Shown one piece after another: positions 51,877-61,621 of a stretch of DNA of 64,000 bases (positions are counted from its first letter, which is position 1; the number at the start of each line of letters is the position of its first letter). A model generated the notes under the pieces. That model worked only from the letters and a program-made list of their open reading frames with translations, ran no database searches and was not told the DNA's origin. This DNA is from Mobiluncus sp034180645 (GTDB lineage: Bacteria > Actinomycetota > Actinomycetes > Actinomycetales > Actinomycetaceae). The position numbers and the translations under genes are program-made. The stretch is from contig NZ_JAXFNY010000004.1 of the NCBI RefSeq assembly GCF_034180645.1, positions 1-64,000 on the forward strand. Direction: 5' to 3'.

Positions 51877-53181
51877 TTACTTGGCAGACCGAGAACGCAG
51901 ATTCTCGTAGTGACGCTCGGCGTGGCCGATGTAAACCTGACGCGGGCGAGCAATCTTGGTCGCCGGATCGGCAATCATCTCACGGTACTGGGCAATCCAG
52001 CCCGGCAGACGGCCCACCGCGAACAACGGGGTAAACATCTTCATCGGGAAGCCCATCGCACGGTAAATCAAGCCAGTGTAAAAGTCCACGTTCGGGTACA
52101 GGTTACGGGAAACGAAGTAATCATCGCTCAACGCGATACCTTCCAGCTCCAGCGCCAGATCCAGCAGCTTGTCGGCCTTGCCCAGACGGCTCAACACTTC
52201 GTGAGCGGATTCTTTCACGATGGCGGCACGCGGGTCGTAAGCCTTGTATACGCGATGGCCGAAGCCCATCAGCTTGATGCCGTCCTCTTTATTCTTGACC
52301 TTATCGACGAAGGTCTTAACCGACATATCCGTATCTCGCAGCTGAATCAGCATGCGCAACACCGCCTCGTTCGCCCCACCGTGCAGCGGACCAGCCAACG
52401 CGCCTACTCCGGAAGCCACCGAAGTGTACAGGTTCGCGTGAGATGAGCCCACAAAACGCACCGTCGAGGTCGAGCAGTTCTGTTCGTGGTCGGCGTGCAG
52501 GATAAACAGGCGGTCCAAAGCACGAACCATCGCCGGATCAATATCAAAGGACTGGTAGGGTAGCCCGAAACACATGCGGATAAAGTCCTCGGTCAAGTCC
52601 CGAGACGCGTCCGGGTACAGCTGAGGCAGGCCGGCGGCGCGCTTCGCGATGGTTGCGACCATGACGGAGAGCTTGGCCAGCAGTTGAATCGTGGCTTCTT
52701 CAAGCTGTTCAGGTTCGAGGGGGTTCAAAGTGTCCTCGTAGTAGGTCGCCAGACCGGCAACGCCTGCCTGCAGGATTGACATGGGGTGACCATTCGAGGG
52801 GAAGGCCGTAAAGAACGCCTTAAAGTCCTCGGGCAACAGACGGTTGCGCTTGATTTTGTGGGTGAAGGTTTCCAGGGACTTCGCGTCGGGCAGGTCACCA
52901 TAAATCAAGAGGTAGGCGACCTCTACGAAACTGGATTCCCGAGCCAGTTCCTCAATCGGGTAGCCGCGGTAACGCAGCACCCCGTTAGCGCCGTCAATGT
53001 AGGTAATCTTGGATTCGCAGTTGGCGGTATTACCGAAACCGTAGTCCAAAGTGACGTTGCCAGTACTGCTCAACAGTTTGTTGATTTCAAGACCGTTGTT
53101 GCCTTGCGTGGCCTGATGAAAAGGGGTATCCAATCGCTTCTGGTCAGACTGGATAAAGTACTCTCCGTTATTCTCACCCAT
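51877..53181 (-). CDS. gltA: Citrate synthase
   Basis: The 434-residue type II citrate synthase condenses oxaloacetate and acetyl-CoA. It has ITYIDGANGVLRYRGYPIEE, LHADHEQNCSTSTVR (active His), GPLHGGANEAVL (His) and GFGHRVYKAYDPRA, with the catalytic Asp in VDFYTG. GAGGAGG lies before the ATG. The 248-base gap upstream has two DosR-like palindromes, so oxygen- or redox-dependent control is plausible. Confidence 0.96.
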   Translation of the reverse strand: MGENNGEYFIQSDQKRLDTPFHQATQGNNGLEINKLLSSTGNVTLDYGFGNTANCESKITYIDGANGVLRYRGYPIEELARESSFVEVAYLLIYGDLPDAKSLETFTHKIKRNRLLPEDFKAFFTAFPSNGHPMSILQAGVAGLATYYEDTLNPLEPEQLEEATIQLLAKLSVMVATIAKRAAGLPQLYPDASRDLTEDFIRMCFGLPYQSFDIDPAMVRALDRLFILHADHEQNCSTSTVRFVGSSHANLYTSVASGVGALAGPLHGGANEAVLRMLIQLRDTDMSVKTFVDKVKNKEDGIKLMGFGHRVYKAYDPRAAIVKESAHEVLSRLGKADKLLDLALELEGIALSDDYFVSRNLYPNVDFYTGLIYRAMGFPMKMFTPLFAVGRLPGWIAQYREMIADPATKIARPRQVYIGHAERHYENLRSRSAK

Positions 53182-53253
53182 GAGATTCCTCCTCGATGAT
53201 TTTTATTTTCATATAAGCGCTGGTCCGGCAGCATTGCCAGGCTGGGGGGCTTT

Positions 53254-53282
53254 GGGACTTAAGTCCCTAGGACTATAGTACT
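53254..53282. promoter_or_regulatory. Two DosR-like boxes upstream of gltA
   Basis: GGGACTTAAGTCCC (53254-53267) is a perfect 14-bp palindrome and fits the core GGGACTWWAGTCCC known for the DosR/DevR response regulator in mycobacteria. AGGACTATAGTACT (53269-53282) agrees at 11 of 14 positions, and the centres are 15 bases apart. They lie 73-101 bases before the gltA start and about 50-70 bases before a -10-like TATATG (53215-53210, minus strand). Confidence 0.55.
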
Positions 53283-53429
53283 CCCGTTACCCGCGTTTCG
53301 TCCAATAGTTTTTGGCGTCAATAATTTAAATAAAAATCACCGGGGCGGTGCAGATTCGCTCTGCACCGTACTGTACGTTGAGGAGGCGTTCAGTCAAGCC
53401 TCACAAAGGCACCGCTCCCAGTGCCGGAA

Positions 53430-53753
53430 TCAACCCTGGGGAGGTAGCGCGGCCACCATCGGGTCGTCCTTGTCGACCTTGCCCACCACCGAGGCCCCGC
53501 CAGGGGTCGGGTTATCAAAATCAGCAAAAAAGTCTCGATTGGCCCGCAAGAAGTCCGTCCACGGCGCGGGCAAGTCGTCCTCGTAATAGATTGCCTGCGG
53601 CGGGCACACCGGCTCGCAAGCTCCGCAATCCACGCATTCCAGCGGGTTGATGTACAGAGTGCGTTCTCCCTCATAAATGCAGTCGACCGGGCATTCGTCG
53701 ACACAAGCCTTGTCTTTCACGTCCACACAGGGTTGAGCTATCACGTAAGTCAT
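53430..53753 (-). CDS. fdxA: Seven-iron-type ferredoxin FdxA
   Basis: A 107-residue electron carrier. The N-terminal TYVIAQPCVDVKDKACVDECPVDCIY and the second cluster site CVDCGACEPVCPPQAI give the Cys pattern of a [3Fe-4S][4Fe-4S] ferredoxin, followed by the family tail YYEDDLPAPWTDFLRANRDFF. Start is the ATG at 53753. It is transcribed towards gltA, with 248 bases between, and downstream of the VanW gene by 39 bases. Confidence 0.94.
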   Translation of the reverse strand: MTYVIAQPCVDVKDKACVDECPVDCIYEGERTLYINPLECVDCGACEPVCPPQAIYYEDDLPAPWTDFLRANRDFFADFDNPTPGGASVVGKVDKDDPMVAALPPQG

Positions 53754-53792
53754 GAATCTATCCTACCCCGTGTCGTCAGGTTCGCCTGTCGG

Positions 53793-55685
53793 CTAGTCGT
53801 CTGTGCTTGGGGACGCAGCTGCGGCTTCACGAGCTTTTTGTGCGGCCAAATCTTTCGCACACACCACCGCATTATCCGGCGCGTAGGTGTGAGTGTAGGT
53901 CTTGGAATCGACCTTTTTCCCATCCAAGTAGCGGGTACGCGTGTTGCTGACGGTAAAACCGGGCTGACCCGCCCCAGATGGAACGCACTTGGACCAATTG
54001 TTGATGGTCTGTTTCGGCTGCACATAGTTCGTCCGCGGACTTTGCGTTGACTCCACGGTGTAGTACTTGGTGCCCCAGATACGCATATGCAGCTGCCCCC
54101 CGCCGGTCCATCCCTGCAGCACCACAGCCGTTGGATTCGGGTTTTTCCACTTCAAATCCAGGGAACCGGTCCACAAGGTACATTCGCGTCCGGCCGGATA
54201 GCGGGTGAAGTAAACCCCATGAGGATTGAACTCAATCAAATCCATTCCCGCAAACCAAGCCGCATTCAAGGCTGTGACGCACATCTGGGACAAACCACCG
54301 CCGATGGCTGTGGTGTGCACACCGTTTTCAAAGACCCCCGAAGCTCGCCAACCATTCTCGGGCGTCAACGGCCCCAAGTCACGTTCCAGGGAAAAGTCCT
54401 GTTTCGGGAGATACATTTTCCCAGTCAGAATCTGGGCCGCCCTGGTCAGATTACTGGTCCGCACGCTGTCGGCAGTCAGCGGGGTGGCAAACTCCCCAAT
54501 AATCTCTTTTACTCCGGCTTTATTGGCGTCATCGGTGGAGAACTGGGGAGGAATCGGGGTCAAATCGAGACTGACCTCACGGTTTTCCGTCGAAGTTGCT
54601 CCCAAGGTCACCCGGTCGGCCAATTCTTTCGGATCGAGTTTGGTCCCGTCCACGGATGCCACCACCTGGGGAGTTCCGGAACTAAAACTGAAACGAGCGT
54701 TAACCGGCTCGGTTTCCAAGCCCTTGGTGCTTCCCAAGGTGAATTTCTTGAGTTTCTCCCCGTCAAAACTAGCTTTCAGCTCCTCGCCGCGCAGAGACCA
54801 AGTGACGTCCTGGCACAGTTCAGCAGTGGGAATTTCCAGGCTTTGCCCGCCGACGTTGAGCTTCACCGGGGCACTCATCAGGATTTTCGCCTCACCCTCG
54901 GTGGCGGCGTCCAACTGGGCCTGGGTGGATTTCGGGGCACTAGACTTGCCCGGAAGTTTCAGGGGGTCCCCTTGCTTCCACCACGATGTTTGCAGCAGGG
55001 CGGTGGCGGCTTTCAGATTCAACTCGCGTCCCGGACTGGGCTTGACCGGCTTTAGCTGACCCGCCTGACAATTAAAATCAGCTTCCTGCGGCGCGGACTT
55101 TAGATCCGCGGCCGCCGCGGAAACGGCTTTATAAAGCGCTTTTTCATCAATCTTCGATTTCAGGTCCAGCGCGCCAGCACCACCGATATGAGCAATTATC
55201 TTGACTGGGTTCAAGGAGAAATCGGCGACCTCATGCACGGAAGAGGCGAAATCGGGCTGCAGTCCCGCCACAGCCGGATCGATGTTCGCCGTCTTGGCGC
55301 CCAGCTTCACCGGGAACGGCTGCTTCAGCTTGTCTCCCAAATCGGAATCGAGCTTCTTAATGGCGGCATCGGGCGTAATTCCCCCGACAGAAACCCCCAC
55401 GATTGACGACCCTCGGGGCATGCTGCCCGACACGGCTACGGCCACCCCCACGTAGGTCAAAGCTAAAACCCCAATGGCTGCGCCGATAAACACGGGAAAC
55501 TTGCCGCTGCGTTTCTTGTCCTGCGCAAAACCGGGGAACATTTCAGTGGCGTTGGTAGTCCGCGCCCCACCCGGCGCTTTTCCTGCCGGTCTAGCGGGCA
55601 GGGGAACGGGGCGAGGCGTGGCAGGACGCGCCCCTTTAGGGGAGGCACCTGGCCTCGCACCTTTATTCACGTCTGGTTTGCCCAT
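53793..55685 (-). CDS. VanW-family membrane-anchored protein
   Basis: Protein of about 630 residues: a Pro/Ala/Arg-rich cytoplasmic start, one membrane segment (residues ~64-88, VFIGAAIGVLALTYVGVAVAV) and a long external part with peptidoglycan-binding-like repeats (SIVGVSVGGITPDAAIKKLDSD). It ends with a VanW domain (NLTRAAQILTGKMYLPKQDFSL, HTTAIGGGLSQMCVTALNAAW, FNPHGVYFTRYPAGRECTL) and a G5-like tail. The ATG at 55685 has GGGGAG upstream; the longer frame would overlap typA's end. VanW proteins are wall-associated with unclear activity. Confidence 0.88.
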   Translation of the reverse strand: MGKPDVNKGARPGASPKGARPATPRPVPLPARPAGKAPGGARTTNATEMFPGFAQDKKRSGKFPVFIGAAIGVLALTYVGVAVAVSGSMPRGSSIVGVSVGGITPDAAIKKLDSDLGDKLKQPFPVKLGAKTANIDPAVAGLQPDFASSVHEVADFSLNPVKIIAHIGGAGALDLKSKIDEKALYKAVSAAAADLKSAPQEADFNCQAGQLKPVKPSPGRELNLKAATALLQTSWWKQGDPLKLPGKSSAPKSTQAQLDAATEGEAKILMSAPVKLNVGGQSLEIPTAELCQDVTWSLRGEELKASFDGEKLKKFTLGSTKGLETEPVNARFSFSSGTPQVVASVDGTKLDPKELADRVTLGATSTENREVSLDLTPIPPQFSTDDANKAGVKEIIGEFATPLTADSVRTSNLTRAAQILTGKMYLPKQDFSLERDLGPLTPENGWRASGVFENGVHTTAIGGGLSQMCVTALNAAWFAGMDLIEFNPHGVYFTRYPAGRECTLWTGSLDLKWKNPNPTAVVLQGWTGGGQLHMRIWGTKYYTVESTQSPRTNYVQPKQTINNWSKCVPSGAGQPGFTVSNTRTRYLDGKKVDSKTYTHTYAPDNAVVCAKDLAAQKAREAAAASPSTDD

Positions 55686-55725
55686 CGAATCTCCCCGCGG
55701 TGTCCGCTCTTGGTTTTCCGCCGAG

Positions 55726-57645
55726 TTACTGCTCGCGGCGGCGACGCGCCGCATCTTTGTAGCGTGTTTCCGTATCTAAGATTACCTTACGAATCCGCAC
55801 AGCTTCAGGAGTTACCTCGACGCATTCATCATTCCCGGCAAATTCCAGGCTTTCCTCTAGGGTAAAGTTCATCGGCGGGGTCAGACCTTCAAAAGCGTCC
55901 TGGGTGGAGGAACGCATGTTGGTCTGCTGTTTTTCCTTGGTAACGTTGACAATCATGTCATCGCCACGCGGGTTCTCACCGACGACCTGGCCTTCGTAGA
56001 CCTGCGAGCCGGGCTGAATGATGAAGCTGCCGCGCTCCTGCAGTTTAATCATGGCGTAAGGGCTGGCTTTCCCGGCGCGATCCGCGATAAGCGAGCCGGT
56101 CGCCCGCCCCTCAATCTCGCCTTGCCACGGCGCCCAACCGGAACTGACCGAGGAGGCAATCCCAGTGCCGCGCGTCTCGGTCAAAAACCGCGTCCGAAAA
56201 CCAATCAAACCGCGGCTCGGCACGGTAAATTCCAGACGCACCCAGCCGGTTCCGTGGTTGGTCATCGTGTTCATCTGACCTTTACGTGCCGCCAGTAGCT
56301 GCGTCACCGTTCCCAAGTGTTCTTCCGGGACGTCCACGGTCAGGGCCTCCATCGGCTCCATCAGCTTGCCGTTTTCTGTCTTGGTCACGACCTGCGGTTT
56401 ACCGGCGGTCACTTCGTAGCCTTCCCGGCGCATCTGTTCGACCAAGATTGCCAAAGCCAGCTCGCCACGGCCCTGCACCTCCCAGGCGTCCGGGCGCCCG
56501 ATATCCACAATCCGCAGGGACACGTTACCTACCAGTTCCCGCTCCAAACGATCCTTGACCTGGCGTGCGGTAACTTTTGCATCTTTCACCCGCCCGGCAA
56601 ACGGAGAAGTATTGATGCCAATCATCATGGAAATCGCCGGTTCGTCCACCCGAATCAGCGGGAGGGGACGCGGGTCGTCCACGTCAACCAGGGACTCGCC
56701 GATGGTGATGTCCTCGATACCGGCCACCGCGACAATATCCCCGTATTTTGCCGACTCGGCAGGGACCCGTTCCAGGCCGTGCGTGGCCAGCAGCTGGGTA
56801 ATCTTCACAGTTTCCACCATGCCGTCCTGGCGAGCCCAACCGACTGTCTGACCTTGCCGGATGGTTCCGTTGTGAATCCGCAGCAGCGCCAGGCGGCCCA
56901 GGAATTGAGACGCATCGAGGTTCGTGACGTGCGCCTGTAGCGGTGCCTCCGGATCGTAGGTGGGTCCGGGAATATGTTGCAAAATGGCTTCAAACAGGCA
57001 TTCCAGGTCGCCATCAGGAACATTGCCGTTGCCGGGATTCGTCAGAGACGCCGCCCCGACCTTTGCCGAAGCGTAGATAATCGGCAGGTCCAGCAGCTGA
57101 TCCAGGTCCAGACCGTCCTCACCGAGTTCCCCGCTGGCTTCCAAGTCAGTGGCCAGCGTCAGCAACAGGTCGGTCGCTTCGGAAACGACTTCGTCGATAC
57201 GCGCATCGGGGCGGTCAACCTTATTAATAACCAACACGACCGGCAGTCGCGCCGCCAACGCCTTGCGCAACACGAAACGAGTCTGGGGCAGGGGACCTTC
57301 TGAGGCATCCACCAACAGCACCACCCCGTCAACCATCGACAGACCGCGCTCGACCTCCCCGCCAAAATCGGCGTGACCGGGGGTATCGACCACGTTGATG
57401 GTGACGCCCTGGGGACACCCGCTATCCACGGCTGCCGGACCGGAATACTTGACCGCCGTGTTCTTTGCCAGGATAGTGATGCCTTTTTCGCGCTCCAGGT
57501 CGCCCGAATCCATGACCCGTTCCGGGCCGTCCGCCCGGAGTCCCTCGGCGTGAGCCTGTTTCAACATGGCGTCGACCAGGGTCGTTTTCCCGTGATCAAC
57601 GTGCGCGACGATGGCGACATTTCGGATATCTTGACGCTGTGCCAT
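55726..57645 (-). CDS. typA: Translational GTPase TypA/BipA
   Basis: The 639-residue ribosome-binding GTPase for growth under stress. G1 is AHVDHGKTT, G2 the KGITILAKNTAV region, G3 DTPGHADFGGEV, G4 VINKVDRPDAR and G5 YASAKVG. EF-G-like domains follow, with MEPMEALTVDVPEEHLGTVTQLL and RGLIGFRTRFLTETRGTGI typical of TypA. Likely the first gene upstream of the VanW gene. Confidence 0.97.
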   Translation of the reverse strand: MAQRQDIRNVAIVAHVDHGKTTLVDAMLKQAHAEGLRADGPERVMDSGDLEREKGITILAKNTAVKYSGPAAVDSGCPQGVTINVVDTPGHADFGGEVERGLSMVDGVVLLVDASEGPLPQTRFVLRKALAARLPVVLVINKVDRPDARIDEVVSEATDLLLTLATDLEASGELGEDGLDLDQLLDLPIIYASAKVGAASLTNPGNGNVPDGDLECLFEAILQHIPGPTYDPEAPLQAHVTNLDASQFLGRLALLRIHNGTIRQGQTVGWARQDGMVETVKITQLLATHGLERVPAESAKYGDIVAVAGIEDITIGESLVDVDDPRPLPLIRVDEPAISMMIGINTSPFAGRVKDAKVTARQVKDRLERELVGNVSLRIVDIGRPDAWEVQGRGELALAILVEQMRREGYEVTAGKPQVVTKTENGKLMEPMEALTVDVPEEHLGTVTQLLAARKGQMNTMTNHGTGWVRLEFTVPSRGLIGFRTRFLTETRGTGIASSVSSGWAPWQGEIEGRATGSLIADRAGKASPYAMIKLQERGSFIIQPGSQVYEGQVVGENPRGDDMIVNVTKEKQQTNMRSSTQDAFEGLTPPMNFTLEESLEFAGNDECVEVTPEAVRIRKVILDTETRYKDAARRRREQ

Positions 57646-57701
57646 AAACCCTTTTCTGTAGTTACCGGTTTTCCTAAAACAACGTCCTATTGTAACGCCG
57701 C

Positions 57702-59543
57702 TTACTCGCCGGTGAACAACGGAATCTTGGCGCCGGGAATCGCGTCAATCAAATCTCTGGTGTAAGCCTGGGCCGGATGGTCAAAGATTTCGTCAGTCAA
57801 ACCGGTTTCCATGACCCGGCCCTCCTGCATCACCACCACGTCATCAGCCATCTGACGCACCACTGCTAAGTCGTGGGTGATGAACAGGTAACTGATGTGT
57901 TCCCGGTGCTGAATCTCAGCCAACAGCTGCAAGATCTGTTCCTGCACCAACACGTCCAGGGCGGAAACGGCCTCGTCCAAAACGATAATCTCGGGACGCA
58001 ACGCCAACGCTCGGGCAATCGCGACACGCTGACGCTGACCGCCGGACAGCTCCCCGGGGTAGCGGCGCATCGCCGAACGCGGCAGGGCTACCGCATCCAA
58101 CAGCTGAGCCACACGCTCCTCACGAGCCTTCCGGTCGCCCTTGCGATGTACCAGCAGCGGTTCCTCGATACAGCGGTAAACGCTGAACATGGGATCGAGC
58201 GAGCCGTAGGGGTTCTGGAACACTACCTGCATTTTCGCCCGCATATCGAACAATTCGCGTTTGTTCAGGGTAGACAGGTCGGTGCCTTCGTAATAAACCT
58301 TGCCCGAAGTGGGGTCCAGCAGGTTTAAGATGATGTTCGCCACCGTGGATTTCCCGGAACCGGATTCGCCCACCAGCGCCAAGGTCGTGCCTTTGCGCAG
58401 ACCAAAAGACACATCATCGACTGCCTTGAGCTTTTTAGCCGTGCCCTTTGCCCCGCGCACGTCAAAAATCTTGGTCAAGTTTTCGACGCGGATGATTTCT
58501 TCGGTATATTCCTCGCGGCTGGCTCCGAAAGTCAGCAGCTCGTCAGAGACTTCTCCGCGTTGCTTGGCTGCTTGGATACGGTGTGAAGCCAAGGACGGTG
58601 CAGCGCTGACCAGGCGCTTCGTGTAAGGGTGTTGGGGTTGTTTCAAAATGTCCAGAGCCGGACCGGATTCCACCACACGCCCCCGGTGCATGACGACCAG
58701 GTGCGAGGCGCGTTCCGCCGCCAGACCCAAGTCGTGAGTGATAAACAGCACGGAGGTACCGCGCTCCTGCGTCTGGTTCTGCAGGTGATCGAGGATACGC
58801 CGCTGCACCGTAACGTCCAGGGCGGAAGTCGGTTCGTCGGCAATCAACAGCCGCGGATCAGCAGCCAAGCCAATCGCGATGAGGGCGCGTTGGCGCATCC
58901 CGCCGGAAAACTCGTGCGGATATTGCTTCGCGCGCCGTTTCGCGTCCGGAAGTCCCGCTTCCTCCAGCAGTTCCACCACCCGGTCATTCTCTTGACCTTT
59001 AGCTTTACCGTTAGCCCGGAGGGCTTCGCGCACCTGGAAACCGATTTTCCACACCGGGTTCAGGTTTGACATGGGGTCTTGGGGCACCATGCCGATATGC
59101 GAACCGCGCAGGTCAACGTATTGGCGCCGCCCCAACTTGGTGATGTCGTGACCTTGGAACAAGATTTTGCCGCCCACGACTTTGCCTGTACCGGGAAGCA
59201 ACCCGATAATGGCAGACGCCGCCGTAGACTTACCGGAACCGGACTCGCCCACAATAGCGATGGTCTGACCGGGATAGACACAGAAGTTTGCCTTGCGCAC
59301 GGCGGGAACCATGCCGGTGGAGGATCGGAAAGCAACCTCCAAATCGATGACTTCCAGCAAGGGTACAGTCAGCCCGGCTTTCACTGCCGCGTAGGATTGC
59401 GAGCCCAGAATCAGTTCGTCTTGGGTCGCTTCCATCTCCGCGGCAGTAGCCGCTTTATCGATACCTTCCAGTTCCTGAGTTACCACCGGCATTCCAGAAG
59501 CTTCTGCAGCTGCCTCGCTGAGGTTATTTGTAGTGTCGCTCAA
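57702..59543 (-). CDS. Peptide ABC transporter double ATPase (DppD-DppF fusion)
   Basis: A 613-residue protein with two complete ATP-binding cassettes: GESGSGKSTAASAI and FSGGMRQRALIAIGLA with LLIADEPTSALD in the first, GESGSGKSTVANII and LSGGQRQRVAIARALA with IIVLDEAVSALD in the second. Both have the peptide-importer features (HPYTKRLVSAAPS; AYTRDLIDAIPG). It energises the importer whose permeases and binding protein are encoded directly upstream; the start is two bases after the OppC-type stop. Confidence 0.95.
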   Translation of the reverse strand: MSDTTNNLSEAAAEASGMPVVTQELEGIDKAATAAEMEATQDELILGSQSYAAVKAGLTVPLLEVIDLEVAFRSSTGMVPAVRKANFCVYPGQTIAIVGESGSGKSTAASAIIGLLPGTGKVVGGKILFQGHDITKLGRRQYVDLRGSHIGMVPQDPMSNLNPVWKIGFQVREALRANGKAKGQENDRVVELLEEAGLPDAKRRAKQYPHEFSGGMRQRALIAIGLAADPRLLIADEPTSALDVTVQRRILDHLQNQTQERGTSVLFITHDLGLAAERASHLVVMHRGRVVESGPALDILKQPQHPYTKRLVSAAPSLASHRIQAAKQRGEVSDELLTFGASREEYTEEIIRVENLTKIFDVRGAKGTAKKLKAVDDVSFGLRKGTTLALVGESGSGKSTVANIILNLLDPTSGKVYYEGTDLSTLNKRELFDMRAKMQVVFQNPYGSLDPMFSVYRCIEEPLLVHRKGDRKAREERVAQLLDAVALPRSAMRRYPGELSGGQRQRVAIARALALRPEIIVLDEAVSALDVLVQEQILQLLAEIQHREHISYLFITHDLAVVRQMADDVVVMQEGRVMETGLTDEIFDHPAQAYTRDLIDAIPGAKIPLFTGE

Positions 59544-59545
59544 CG

Positions 59546-60514
59546 TTACTTCCTCGCTTTCGGATCGAGGGCATCGCGAACCACGTCACCCATCATGATG
59601 AAGCTCAAAACGGTCATGGCCAGGGCGCCAGCCGGATAGAACAGGACGGAGGGATTTTGACGCAGCGCTGATTGAGCACGCGAAATATCCCCACCCCAGC
59701 TGACCACATCGGAAGGCAAGCCCACCCCCAGGAAGGACAGGGTCGCTTCTGAAACGATGAACGTCCCCAGAGCCACGGTCGCGTAAACAATCATCGGAGC
59801 GGTCGCGTTGGGAACAATGTGGCGCAGGATGATACGAATCTTGCTCTCGCCCAGGGCCTTGGCGGCGTTGACGAATTCTTCAGTCTTGGTTTGCATCACG
59901 GCACCGCGGGTAATTCGCGCGATTTGCGGCCAGCCGAACACCGCCAACACTAATACCACGGTAAAGATGGTGCGGTTTTCGCGGAACATCTGCATCACGA
60001 CGATACCCGCCAGCAAGAACGGCACCGCGAAAATAATGTCTGTAATACGCGACAAAATCGAGTCGAGCCAGCCTCCAAAGTAACCAGCCAGTGTCCCGAA
60101 TGTGCCACCAATCAGCACCACCACCACGGTGGTGAGGATTCCCACAATCACAGAGGCGCGTGCCCCGTAAACGGTCCGCGCCATAATGTCGCAGCCCTGA
60201 CGGTCGAATCCGAACGGGTGTCCGGCACTGGGCTGACCGTAAGAGTTCTTTAACTCGCAAAACTTCGGATCCACGCTGGTGAACAGGCTGGGAAAAGCCG
60301 CCAGCATGATAGCGAACAAAATAATGGCAGCCGCCACCCAGAACAGGGGACGTTTGCGCAGGTACTTCCATGCCTCTGCCCAAATGGAGGACGGAGCGCG
60401 GTCGTCAGCTACGGCGTCTACCGCCCCCAGACCGGTTTCGTCGATTTCTGAAACGTAGTGGGACTGTCCGGGCAAAGTTTTCGTTTCCACAGTGCTCTCG
60501 TTTTCGTTTGCCAT
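59546..60514 (-). CDS. Peptide ABC transporter permease (OppC/DppC type)
   Basis: About 322 residues with a cytoplasmic N-terminus, a first segment (PLFWVAAAIILFAIMLAAFPSLF), the OppC signature HPFGFDRQGCDIMARTVYGARASVIVGI and the EAA loop NAAKALGESKIRIILRHIVPNATAP. The ATG at 60514 has AAGGAGG upstream; an earlier ATG at 60532 overlaps the OppB stop. Partner of the OppB-type permease. Confidence 0.94.
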   Translation of the reverse strand: MANENESTVETKTLPGQSHYVSEIDETGLGAVDAVADDRAPSSIWAEAWKYLRKRPLFWVAAAIILFAIMLAAFPSLFTSVDPKFCELKNSYGQPSAGHPFGFDRQGCDIMARTVYGARASVIVGILTTVVVVLIGGTFGTLAGYFGGWLDSILSRITDIIFAVPFLLAGIVVMQMFRENRTIFTVVLVLAVFGWPQIARITRGAVMQTKTEEFVNAAKALGESKIRIILRHIVPNATAPMIVYATVALGTFIVSEATLSFLGVGLPSDVVSWGGDISRAQSALRQNPSVLFYPAGALAMTVLSFIMMGDVVRDALDPKARK

Positions 60515-60524
60515 TTCCCCCTCC

Positions 60525-61451
60525 TTACTCATAGCGAATCCGCGGATCCAGAAGGGCGTACATCAGGTCAACGATTAAGTTCGCCAAAATGTAGACCATC
60601 ACCAGCACGGTGGTAAAGGATACGACTGTGGCAGGTTCACCTTTGATGATGGCCTGGTAGATGTTGCCACCAACACCGTTGATAGCAAAAATACCTTCGG
60701 TCACGATGGCACCGCCCATCAATGCCCCCAGGTCAGCCCCCAGGAATGTCGCGACCGGAATCAGCGAGTTACGCAGGATATGCACCCGAATGACTCGTCC
60801 GGGGCGCAACCCCTTGGCATAGGCAGTCCGCACATGATCGGCTGACACGGTCTCGGAAACGGACTGGCGGGTCAAACGCAGCACATAGGCAAAGGACACC
60901 GCTCCCAACACGATGGCAGGCATCAGCAACCTTTGGAAAGATGTGTCCCCGCCCACAGTAGTCGGCAGCCACCCGAGCTTTACCCCGATGAGGAACTGCA
61001 TCACGAAACCAATGACAAAGGTCGGCACGGCAATCACAAACAGCGAAACCACCAAAACCGTGGCATCAAAAATGCCCCCGCGCTTCAGACCCGCAATCGT
61101 CCCGAAGGCAATCCCAAAAATCGCCTCGAACGCCAGAGCCATCAACGCCAACTTGATGGTCACGGGAAATGCTGAAGCCATGACCTCGGTGACTTCGCGC
61201 CCTGAGAACGTCAGCCCAAAGTCCAGGGTAAAGATACCTTTGAGATAGAGCAGATATTGGATAATGAATGGCTGATCCAAGTGATAACGTTTGCGCATGG
61301 CGGAAGCGGCGGCTTCACTTAAACCACGATCACCGCCCAGGGCTTGGATTGGATCACCAGGCATCAAGAACACCAGCGCATAGATGAGCAGAGTAGCCCC
61401 CAACATCACCGGAATAATCTGCAGGAGCCTACGACCGAGATATCTGCCCAC
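60525..61451 (-). CDS. Peptide ABC transporter permease (OppB/DppB type)
   Basis: A 308-residue membrane protein starting MGRYLGRRLLQIIPVMLGATLLIYALVFLMPGDP in pattern, typical of OppB. It has SVSETVSADHVRTAYAKGLRP (EAA loop) and the C-terminal LMYALLDPRIRYE. It is second in the operon, 170 bases after the binding protein, with a strong hairpin in that gap. Confidence 0.94.
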   Translation of the reverse strand: MGRYLGRRLLQIIPVMLGATLLIYALVFLMPGDPIQALGGDRGLSEAAASAMRKRYHLDQPFIIQYLLYLKGIFTLDFGLTFSGREVTEVMASAFPVTIKLALMALAFEAIFGIAFGTIAGLKRGGIFDATVLVVSLFVIAVPTFVIGFVMQFLIGVKLGWLPTTVGGDTSFQRLLMPAIVLGAVSFAYVLRLTRQSVSETVSADHVRTAYAKGLRPGRVIRVHILRNSLIPVATFLGADLGALMGGAIVTEGIFAINGVGGNIYQAIIKGEPATVVSFTTVLVMVYILANLIVDLMYALLDPRIRYE

Positions 61452-61516
61452 GGCGCCTCCTTGTCAATAATCGAAATAACGTAATGATTCTACCCCGATT
61501 AGGTAGTGAAAACGTA

Positions 61517-61556
61517 ACTGCGGCCTGGGAGTGATATTTCCCACCCAGGCCGCAGT
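61517..61556 (-). terminator. Hairpin between peptide-binding protein and permease genes
   Basis: ACTGCGGCCTGGG (61517-61529) pairs perfectly with CCCAGGCCGCAGT (61544-61556) across 14 bases. As in the sugar importer at 35.2 kb, it stands between the binding-protein gene and the first permease and probably attenuates or protects the transcript. Confidence 0.7.
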
Positions 61557-61621
61557 CGTTCAATTATCAGGCTTAATTGGCGGTCTTTAGACGCATCCAG
61601 TCAAGTCTCAATATCGCCAAA

